A DNA stretch of 12,937 bases. Origin: JBKHBT01 sp046542255 (lineage in GTDB: Bacteria > UBP14 > UBA6098 > JBKHBT01). Positions 7,256 to 12,937 of this stretch are shown piece after piece. Every line of letters starts with the position of its first letter. Within the stretch, counting starts at the first letter, position 1. The stretch covers positions 1 to 12,937 of the forward strand of contig JBKHBT010000098.1 of assembly GCA_046542255.1 (NCBI GenBank), read 5' to 3'. A program made the translations under genes and the position numbers. The notes beneath the pieces were generated by a model, which saw nothing but the letters and a program-made list of their open reading frames with translations, was not told the origin of the DNA and did no database searches.

Positions 7256-8707
7256 CTAGTCTTTTGCCTTTATATTTTGAACGGTAACTTTACTGGCATT
7301 TATCGGTATATCTTTTGTTCCTACATAAAGCGAAACATGGGCAGCCGATATATCATCGACATCATTGAGCGTAGGATCGACAGGTGCCCATCCGATTCCC
7401 TGCCCAAGGAAAACCTCAGTCCAGAAATGGTCTTTGAATTGGGTGCCATCATAGAGCATACCGCCGACTAACCTTGCAGGTATCTCGACACTTCTGCAAA
7501 GAGCGGCAACCAGCAGTGCTTTGCTTCTCGAATCGCCTTTTTGATTAACAAAGGCTTCTTTTGAAGTATATGAGTCATTTGTATATTCGATATTTAGATA
7601 GACCCACAGATTAATAGCACGGACAGCATCCCACATGCTCCTTGTTGGAGCAATTGCTTTCTCTGCTCTCTTTTTGATATCTGGATCATCAGAGTCTATT
7701 CCAGGTGCAGGCATTTTGTATTCTTCGTCGATTTGCAAAGGATAAACAGGTGGCCAGTCTGGTGCTCCGGTAACACGGTATTTCTTCTCTTCGACTTCTA
7801 TGGTACCTGATAAACTACCACCTTCATCCATTGTGCCCAAAAATTCTTGCATTCGATTATTCAGATAAACTCTATCAAGGAAATCGTCGGCATCGAGTGC
7901 GAAATCGAAACTTAGTTCTTCGTAATCGCGGAGCATCTTGAGCATCTCATCACTTTGGATGGTTGCTGGTGAAATTGGCGAGTACTCGCTTGAAGGCGAA
8001 GAATTCGATGAGCTTTTCTTATTATTATCATCTTTTGCCCAGGATGGTTTTTCAATAAGCCGCATCTCAATGTTTTGGCCCGGATATTCTATAATAACTG
8101 GAATACCGTCTTCTTTGCGGACTGATATATTTATTTTCTTATCTCCGGCCTGGCCTTCCAATTTGAAATGTCTGGCGCCATCTATTTTCTCTTCGCCTTT
8201 TTTATTAAGTACCAATTCGCCAGTTTCCTGTTTCATTACCATAAGAACCGGAACTCTCGCTACACCGAGAAAATTGAAGTCGTAGTTTTTGAGAATCATC
8301 CAAATATCTGCGGGCGACTTATCCAAAAGGACGTAACCCTTCGAGTCGAATTCTAAGCTCTTTTTGCTTTCCTGAACACCCGCCGATCCAGAAATTTCGA
8401 CCTTATCGCCTAAAAATTCGGCATTTATCATCATCAAACTGGCCGGTTCTTTGATATTAAGCTTATATGACTGCGGATGCATCTTCGAATTAAATAGACC
8501 TTCTTCGATGTAATCCGTCTTTTTTCCAGCCTCTTCTATTGTAGTAGTAGATTTTAGCTGAAGATGATTGCCTACTTTTACCAGTTCAAATTCTGAACTT
8601 CCAACTTTTCTGCTGCCCTTGTAGATATCATAATTGCCCATACCTTGAGCAAATAAGACACCAATAGCAAGGCAGATGATCAATAAAACACTTGAGATTC
8701 TGACCAT
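7256..8707 (-). CDS. Secreted transglutaminase-like protein with Ser in place of the catalytic Cys
   Basis: A 483-residue exported protein with a signal peptide (about 1-20, cut after LFA). The N-terminal part (about 25-220) is a beta-rich region resembling domains that precede transglutaminase-like folds in envelope proteins. A low-complexity Asp/Asn/Ser linker lies at 226-247. The C-terminal transglutaminase core (about 350-465) has the pattern KGDSRSKALLVAALCRSVEIPARLVGG, then DHFWTEVF (His427) and APVDPT (Asp444). The triad Cys is expected where Ser393 stands, in GDS; the codon is TCG, two changes from a Cys codon. So it is either inactive, a binding module, or uses serine. AGGAGG (8712-8717) lies 4 bases before the ATG. 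It is monocistronic, with its own promoter and terminator. Confidence 0.8.
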   Translation of the reverse strand: MVRISSVLLIICLAIGVLFAQGMGNYDIYKGSRKVGSSEFELVKVGNHLQLKSTTTIEEAGKKTDYIEEGLFNSKMHPQSYKLNIKEPASLMMINAEFLGDKVEISGSAGVQESKKSLEFDSKGYVLLDKSPADIWMILKNYDFNFLGVARVPVLMVMKQETGELVLNKKGEEKIDGARHFKLEGQAGDKKINISVRKEDGIPVIIEYPGQNIEMRLIEKPSWAKDDNNKKSSSNSSPSSEYSPISPATIQSDEMLKMLRDYEELSFDFALDADDFLDRVYLNNRMQEFLGTMDEGGSLSGTIEVEEKKYRVTGAPDWPPVYPLQIDEEYKMPAPGIDSDDPDIKKRAEKAIAPTRSMWDAVRAINLWVYLNIEYTNDSYTSKEAFVNQKGDSRSKALLVAALCRSVEIPARLVGGMLYDGTQFKDHFWTEVFLGQGIGWAPVDPTLNDVDDISAAHVSLYVGTKDIPINASKVTVQNIKAKD

Positions 8708-8773
8708 AACTCCTCCTGAAGCTCCTTGGCTTATACTAAATTAATAATTTCGCTTAACAAAGCATTTCGAAAT

Positions 8774-8805
8774 CAAATATAAAGGTCATTATTTCCTAAT
8801 GCAAA
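8774..8805 (-). promoter_or_regulatory. Bacteroidota-type promoter for the transglutaminase-like gene
   Basis: Read on the minus strand, TTTG (8805-8802), a 20-base spacer and TATATTTG (8781-8774) match the Bacteroidota housekeeping pattern TTTG-N19/20-TAnnTTTG without mismatch. Transcription would start near 8767, leaving a leader of about 60 bases before the ATG at 8707. This rests on sequence match only. Confidence 0.55.
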
Positions 8806-8871
8806 TAAAATCTATAACTTTCTGAATATTTGAACTGAGATTTGATAAATTGCCTTCGTTTGGGAAAAGCC

Positions 8872-8902
8872 TTTGAAGTATTTATTGGAGTTAGTATATT
8901 TA
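8872..8902 (+). promoter_or_regulatory. Bacteroidota-type promoter for the 875-residue secreted protein
   Basis: TTTG (8872-8875), a 19-base spacer and TATATTTA (8895-8902) fit TTTG-N19-TAnnTTTG with one mismatch. A start near 8909 would give a leader of about 27 bases that includes the ribosome-binding site at 8923-8928. It diverges from the promoter at 8774-8805, with about 65 bases between the two. Confidence 0.45.
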
Positions 8903-8922
8903 ACTAAATAATATTGAAAAAT

Positions 8923-8928
8923 GGAGGA
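8923..8928 (+). promoter_or_regulatory. Ribosome-binding site that decides the start at 8936
   Basis: GGAGGA lies about 7 bases before the ATG at 8936. An in-frame ATG at 8921 overlaps this site itself and would add five charged residues (MEEKN) in front of the signal peptide, so 8936 is the better start. Confidence 0.8.
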
Positions 8929-8935
8929 AAAAAAT

Positions 8936-11563
8936 ATGAAAATTTTAGCAAAAGCAACTATAGTAATAATATTAATTACGATTGGCCTTGTTTTAGGCTC
9001 AGAAATGGAAGATGCTGTCATCGATAGCGTTTGGTTTAATCAAGAAAACGACTGTGATGGAGAAAATATAGTTGAGGTATGCTATAGCCTAACTGGAGGA
9101 ATCGCAGATATCGGAATCGAAGCTTCTGCCGATAGCGGCGAAACCTGGGAGTCTGATTTGCTCCATAGTATATCCGGTGATGATGGCGATATTGGAAGCG
9201 ATATCGAGCCTGGTGAACACTGCTTTCTATGGGATTATGGTACCGATTATCCTGGTGAAGAATCCATGCGATGGATGATAAAAGCCAAAATGACCAGCTT
9301 TCTCGATACATTTATTGTCATCGATTCTATAGATATAAGCCATAGGCCGCAATATGGCTGGGGACTTGGATATGGCGATGAAAACTTCTGGATATACGAT
9401 TATGGAAATGGCTATATCTACAAGAGCAGTTGTATTTCATGCCCGGCAGGCGATTCATTTTATGTCGGAAGGCTAAATAATGCCGATATCGATTATGATG
9501 GTGGAAATGTATATTTTGCTTCTGCTGGCGGTAATCCTCGTGTTATTGAAGTCTTTAATACAAGAACAGGTATTCGAGATACGATCGCTATCATGCCAGA
9601 GTATTATTCTGGAGTGCAGGGCGTTCATGCTATGGGCGATGACTTATACTTTACATGGTATGGCGATCCTCCAAATCCCCGATTTATGATGCATATTAAC
9701 CTAAGCGATTCATGGCCGGTTTCCGAATGGGATACATTATTAACTAGCTCCGAAGATACATGCCATACCACAGAAGGCCTGGCTTATGCAAATGGATATC
9801 TATGGAGCAGCAATAATTTTGCCAGAATGACACAAATAACACTCGACCCTCCTGAGTATACCGGATGTTATCCCATTCCCAATACCGGCAGCGGCTCGGA
9901 AGGCCTTTGTTTCGATGGCCAATATATGTGGTTTATGAATGGTGGAACACGCAAAATCTACAAAATTATGATAACCGATAGTACATCTGCCAATCAGATT
10001 GCAAATGCTCCAACCGATTCTAGGGCACCCGATGTCCATATCTATTGCCCGGCGGACACTTTTATAAATGGCGATACTTGCACAATCGAATGGGCGGTTT
10101 TGGATATGTTTACATCATCGGAGCCATGTAGCTTGTTTATTCGCCATGAAGAATTTGCAGAAACCACAATGGTTAGCGGACGAGAGTATGATTTTGTAAT
10201 TCCCGAAGATATTGTCGAGGCTAGCTATGTTAATTTCAGAATTGCCAGCCGGGATTCATTCTGTAATTGGTCATCAGCTGAATGTTCTGTTTATGTTTGG
10301 CCGGTATGGTATGCAAATATCCATATAGAAGAATATATCGCCTGTCCCGGCGAGACGATCATGGTCCCGATTCTACTCGATAGCACCGAAAGAGCGGGAA
10401 TCAGTAGTATCGACATCGAAATAGATAGCGACCCCGAAGTATTTGTACCGATAAATGCCATATCCGAAGGCTCTATTACAGCTGGTTGGACGTCTGATTT
10501 TATCGATGTATTTCCCGAAGATGGTAATATGCATTTTGGAATGTCTTCCGAGGCATCTTTCGATGCATATACTTCTGGAGAGCTTGTTTATATTAAAGGC
10601 TATATTCCAGTTGATGCAGAAGGCGGGAATTTTGCCAATATCGATTTTGGCGATATCGAGTTTAATTCTGGAATGCCTATTCTGACAGGCGAATCGGGTA
10701 TGATCGCTGTTTGTGTTAGTCCGGACACATGGATTGCTAATCTTAGATTCAGCTCATCAGAAGAAGCCCGTGAAACACGGCTTTCAATCGGGGTAACTTC
10801 CGATGCTACTGAAATGTACGATGCCGGGTTGGATCTTATCATCCTCCCAACGACACCAGACAGGATGGATGCCAGATTATTAATCGTAGATCCTGAAAAT
10901 CCACATATCGCCGGACTAAGGCGCGATCTAAGGCCGATTTCCCCACCACAGATATGGCAGGTTATCGCAAATGAAAATGGCGAAGTATCATGGAATCCAT
11001 CTGTTTTCCCGGATGGAATTTTCACTTTGAATAATCATATCGATATGAAGTCTCAATCTCATGCAGACTTCTTTGCTGGAGACACTATTGCAATAGAATG
11101 GAAGCTTCCCGATATCGAACTGGGCAATATCGAATTTGAACCAGGATGGAATCTGGTTTCTCTTCCATTACTTCCTGCAATTTCTGCAAATGAGATTTTC
11201 TCATTCTCGCCAGTGGATATTTTCGGGTATAATGCTGCCGAGAGAAGATACTATGCTATCGATGATATTGCTCCGGGTATGGGTTTTTGGGTATTTGCTT
11301 TGAGCGATACGAATATAAATATCGCAGGTTATCCTCTTGATTCTTATCAAATTGTTATCGAGCGGGGATGGAATATCATCGGCGCACCATATAGCTCTTA
11401 TCTGTCTGATGATATAGCGACTGTTCCGGATGGAATTATAATCTCTGGCCCTTATTCTTATGAAACTGGTAGCACTTATATTGAAGCATCCGAGCTTCTG
11501 CCGGGAAGCGGATATTGGCTTCTTATCTCCGAGGACGGTATTCTGAGAGTAATTCCCGAGTAA
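8936..11563 (+). CDS. Large secreted modular protein: beta-sandwich, beta-propeller, cohesin-like domain, two GWN repeats
   Basis: An 875-residue exported protein (signal peptide about 1-22) of no known function. In order: a beta-sandwich at about 28-120 (VEVCYSLTGG...ASADSGETWES...GEHCFLWDYG), of a kind common in FCB-type secreted proteins; a beta-propeller-like region at about 140-350 with repeated 'dG..vyf', 'gddLYFTWYG', 'aNGYLWSSN', 'fDGQYMWFMN' blades; an Ig-like segment at about 365-455; a cohesin-like domain at about 462-592 (ETIMVPILLDS, SIDIEIDSDPEVF, ITAGWTSDFI, SGELVYIKGYIP, FGDIEFNSG); a further beta domain at about 595-725; and two repeats starting at 736 (PGWNLVSLP) and 810 (RGWNIIGAP), each ending PG-x-G-F/Y-W. 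It is very acidic and has about 15 cysteines, which suggests disulfides. No sorting tag, LPxTG or membrane anchor is seen. Confidence 0.8.
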   Translation: MKILAKATIVIILITIGLVLGSEMEDAVIDSVWFNQENDCDGENIVEVCYSLTGGIADIGIEASADSGETWESDLLHSISGDDGDIGSDIEPGEHCFLWDYGTDYPGEESMRWMIKAKMTSFLDTFIVIDSIDISHRPQYGWGLGYGDENFWIYDYGNGYIYKSSCISCPAGDSFYVGRLNNADIDYDGGNVYFASAGGNPRVIEVFNTRTGIRDTIAIMPEYYSGVQGVHAMGDDLYFTWYGDPPNPRFMMHINLSDSWPVSEWDTLLTSSEDTCHTTEGLAYANGYLWSSNNFARMTQITLDPPEYTGCYPIPNTGSGSEGLCFDGQYMWFMNGGTRKIYKIMITDSTSANQIANAPTDSRAPDVHIYCPADTFINGDTCTIEWAVLDMFTSSEPCSLFIRHEEFAETTMVSGREYDFVIPEDIVEASYVNFRIASRDSFCNWSSAECSVYVWPVWYANIHIEEYIACPGETIMVPILLDSTERAGISSIDIEIDSDPEVFVPINAISEGSITAGWTSDFIDVFPEDGNMHFGMSSEASFDAYTSGELVYIKGYIPVDAEGGNFANIDFGDIEFNSGMPILTGESGMIAVCVSPDTWIANLRFSSSEEARETRLSIGVTSDATEMYDAGLDLIILPTTPDRMDARLLIVDPENPHIAGLRRDLRPISPPQIWQVIANENGEVSWNPSVFPDGIFTLNNHIDMKSQSHADFFAGDTIAIEWKLPDIELGNIEFEPGWNLVSLPLLPAISANEIFSFSPVDIFGYNAAERRYYAIDDIAPGMGFWVFALSDTNINIAGYPLDSYQIVIERGWNIIGAPYSSYLSDDIATVPDGIIISGPYSYETGSTYIEASELLPGSGYWLLISEDGILRVIPE
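11126..11548 (+). repeat. Two tandem GWN-type protein repeats at the C-terminus
   Basis: Within the 875-residue protein, two units of about 60-70 residues follow each other: PGWNLVSLP...FGYNAAERRYYAIDDIAPGMGFWVF and RGWNIIGAP...GPYSYETGSTYIEASELLPGSGYWLL. They share G-W-N, a Pro five residues later, a Y-rich strand, and a closing PG-x-G-aromatic-W. This is a protein-level repeat; the DNA has diverged. Confidence 0.65.
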
Positions 11564-11652
11564 AGATGATAGCGACATTATGAAGCGGCATTAGATAACT
11601 CAATCATTTTGCCATAATTTTCAATCGCCCATAAGAAGTTTAATGATTTGAT

Positions 11653-11690
11653 TAATAGATACTTGCGTAAATATGCAAAAATATCTATTA
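11653..11690. promoter_or_regulatory. 38-base imperfect palindrome upstream of the orphan membrane gene
   Basis: Outer arms TAATAGATA (11653-11661) and TATCTATTA (11682-11690) are perfect 9-base inverted repeats. Inside them TTGC (11663-11666) pairs with GCAA (11675-11678). The structure ends 26 bases before the ATG at 11717. It could be an operator or a leader hairpin. It could also be a weak AT-rich terminator of the upstream gene, but no T-run follows. A weak promoter-like match (TTTG at 11647, TAAATATG at 11668-11675, spacer 17) overlaps it. Confidence 0.45.
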
Positions 11691-11716
11691 TTATAAAAAA
11701 TTAATAAGGAGAAGAT

Positions 11717-12424
11717 ATGGACAAAAGAAATGATGCGAAAGTTTTATCGAAAAATATGAAACTAATAGCCGCAGTTATCCTTATTGGTGCACTTTGCGGC
11801 CTTTCTGAAATTTTCATAAGCGAGTTTTTGAGAATACATAATTTCCCTTTTAGAGCGGGTTTGTTAACAGGGATCGGTTTTGGCCTTATCGCTATTGTAA
11901 TTGCGATATTCAGAAAACCAGTATTGGCTCTTGGAATAGCAGCGATAGCCATTTTCACGAAACAACTTATTGTGCCTTTTGCAGGTATGGCAATAGGCTG
12001 TAAGCTAAACAGTTGCCTTGCAGTCGGCCTGGAATACGGAGCTTTGGCAGCAATCGCGGGCATTGGATTCACCAGCATGCAAAAAAATACCCGAAGTCGT
12101 ATTGCTCTTTCATTCGGAGCTGCATTTCTTGGTGCTGGGCTTTTCCGTATGATTGGGATGCATGTTGCTCCCTGCAATTACCTGAGATCATTTGCTACAG
12201 CAGCGGGATTTGGAAGTTTCATGATTCGCGAGGGGCTTTCCTGGGCAGTTTTCTCGGCGACTTTTTTCCCGATTGGCTGGCTGGTGGGCGAGAGAATCCG
12301 TGAGACATCCTTAGATTTCATGAAGACGCATCCTGCTCTATACTATTCCGCCACATTATCGCTTTCGGCACTTATTTTTGCGATAGTTGCATATTATTAT
12401 TCATTTTTGTATAATATTGGTTAG
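11717..12424 (+). CDS. Uncharacterised multi-pass membrane protein
   Basis: A 235-residue protein with about seven hydrophobic segments (roughly 16-35, 46-64, 68-92, 98-119, 128-150, 171-191 and 208-230) and a charged N-terminus, so it is an inner-membrane protein. I do not recognise the family. Small-residue-rich helices (GALCGLSEIF, GAAFLGAGLFRMIG) and charged or polar residues inside the membrane region (Glu31, Glu106, Arg144, Glu172) recall solute-binding S components of ECF-type transporters, but this is only a resemblance. Cysteines are at 27, 95, 100 and 153. AAGGAG (11706-11711) lies 5 bases before the ATG. It stands alone behind a palindromic element, so it may have its own control. 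Confidence 0.75.
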   Translation: MDKRNDAKVLSKNMKLIAAVILIGALCGLSEIFISEFLRIHNFPFRAGLLTGIGFGLIAIVIAIFRKPVLALGIAAIAIFTKQLIVPFAGMAIGCKLNSCLAVGLEYGALAAIAGIGFTSMQKNTRSRIALSFGAAFLGAGLFRMIGMHVAPCNYLRSFATAAGFGSFMIREGLSWAVFSATFFPIGWLVGERIRETSLDFMKTHPALYYSATLSLSALIFAIVAYYYSFLYNIG

Positions 12425-12537
12425 GAAGAAGGATTTTTAATCTACTTTCATTATTGGATTTTTTTCATTTAATATTCAACGCTTGTGCAATTTCGTAGAG
12501 ATTTCTTAAAACATATCTCTATTAAAACTACATGTAA

Positions 12538-12822
12538 ATATTAAAAGGGCTTATTACCTTGTCCTATCTTTGCAATTTCGGCAAATTAGCCCATGTTTTA
12601 AGATACGATTTGCGAAGCCCTATCGAAGATTATACTGAAGTTTATCCAAATGAGCCATTGTCTTTTGACTATGTCAAAAGGATAGATAAATATAAATGTG
12701 GAATGCATCATATACGCTATGCCGGATGGTTATCGAACCGAACCAAGAAAGAGCAACTGGCAAAGTTTGGCATTGAGAAAGCCAAGCGAGATAATACCAT
12801 CAAGCAATATAGAAAACTTTGA
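12538..12822 (+). pseudogene. Truncated, internally deleted remnant of an IS91-family (Y2) transposase
   Basis: The frame is open from 12538 to the stop at 12822 but has no ATG near its beginning (only a TTG at 12559 without a ribosome-binding site). The translated text reads like pieces of the C-terminal Y2 transposase domain of IS91-type elements: LRYDLRSPIEDYTEV...LSFDYVKR resembles the family's 'L-x-RY-x-x-RPPI...V-x-Y-x-Y-K' block, and KCGMHHIRYAGWLSNRTKKEQLAK resembles 'PKGF-x-RIRHYGFLANR-x-RKEKLA'. In complete elements about 25 residues (the EFIRRFLxHVLP block) lie between them; here they directly adjoin, so an internal deletion is likely. The catalytic N-terminal part and the end are missing. 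The 110 bases before it (12425-12537) are AT-rich with no gene. The family call is from memory of the motifs. Confidence 0.55.
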
Positions 12823-12920
12823 CAAATTCGAGATAGGCTTTTTCTATAAAGTTAAAAACATAAATAATAATTCGGCTTGATTTTGGTTGGGATTTTATAT
12901 ATTTTAGGAGTTAAATTAAT
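12823..12920. other. AT-rich spacer before the last gene
   Basis: No gene is seen here. A TTGACA (12819-12824) and a TATAAA (12845-12850) occur but are 20 bases apart, too far for a standard promoter. AGGAG at 12906-12910 serves the next start codon. Confidence 0.4.
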
Positions 12921-12937
12921 ATGTGTATAATAGATAA
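12921..12937 (+). CDS. First codons of a gene cut by the window edge
   Basis: An ATG at 12921 follows AGGAG (12906-12910) at 10 bases and starts MCIID, open to the edge. Too little is present to identify it. The strong ribosome-binding site is the only support. Confidence 0.4.

Noticed and set aside
8885..8914. TTGGAG and TAATAT as a sigma-70 promoter for the large secreted protein
   Set aside because: Transcription would start at or inside the ribosome-binding site; the TTTG/TATATTTA match gives a better leader.
8921..8935. Earlier ATG at 8921 as start of the large secreted protein
   Set aside because: This ATG overlaps the ribosome-binding site of the ATG at 8936 and would put charged residues before the signal peptide.
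12496..12521. Inverted repeat TAGAGAT/ATCTCTA as a terminator after the orphan membrane gene
   Set aside because: A 7-bp AT-rich stem with a 12-base loop and no T-run is expected by chance in such AT-rich DNA.
12819..12850. TTGACA and TATAAA as a sigma-70 promoter for the last gene
   Set aside because: The spacing of 20 bases is outside the usual 16-18, and the other promoters in the window follow a different pattern.

Overview
The window looks like a piece of chromosome from an uncultured or little-studied Gram-negative bacterium, most likely of the Fibrobacterota-Chlorobiota-Bacteroidota (FCB) type or a nearby candidate phylum. The reasons are: two promoters in the divergent region at 8708-8935 that fit the Bacteroidota -33/-7 pattern (TTTG, about 19-20 bases, TAnnTTTG); a large secreted modular protein built like those common in FCB-type lineages; a short one-PDZ RseP; and a PurS/PurQ purine system. 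The base composition is fairly AT-rich, with strongly AT-rich spacers. The phylum is an inference, not a proof.

Left block, plus strand (83-2922): rseP (membrane site-2 protease), then a THEP1-type P-loop NTPase followed after 3 bases by an uncharacterised eight-helix membrane protein, then a DUF454 (YbaN-like) membrane protein. A short convergent spacer (2923-3062) follows.

Central block, minus strand (7175 down to 3063): a very compact seven-gene run, mntP - COG1313 radical SAM - psd - pssA - purS - purQ - DUF4321, in which every junction overlaps or is separated by one base. It joins manganese export, phosphatidylethanolamine synthesis (PssA makes phosphatidylserine, Psd decarboxylates it) and the glutaminase part of FGAM synthase (PurS/PurQ). 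The psd start is best moved to 5704. pssA and purS overlap by 53 bases. PurQ carries an unusual N-terminal CxxCxxC tail. A clear intrinsic terminator (7196-7232) separates this run from the gene upstream of it.

Divergent pair: a secreted transglutaminase-like protein (minus, 8707-7256) whose catalytic cysteine position holds serine, and an 875-residue secreted protein (plus, 8936-11563) with an N-terminal beta-sandwich, a beta-propeller, a cohesin-like domain and two C-terminal GWN repeats. The two share a roughly 230-base promoter region.

Right end: an orphan multi-pass membrane protein (11717-12424) preceded by a 38-base imperfect palindrome, then about 500 AT-rich bases holding an internally deleted, truncated remnant of an IS91-type (Y2) transposase, and the first codons of another gene at the edge.

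No tRNA, rRNA or CRISPR array was seen. Nothing here is a clearly new defence or mobile system. The most unusual points are the Cys-to-Ser transglutaminase, the Cys-tailed PurQ, the pssA/purS overprinting and the cohesin-bearing secreted protein.
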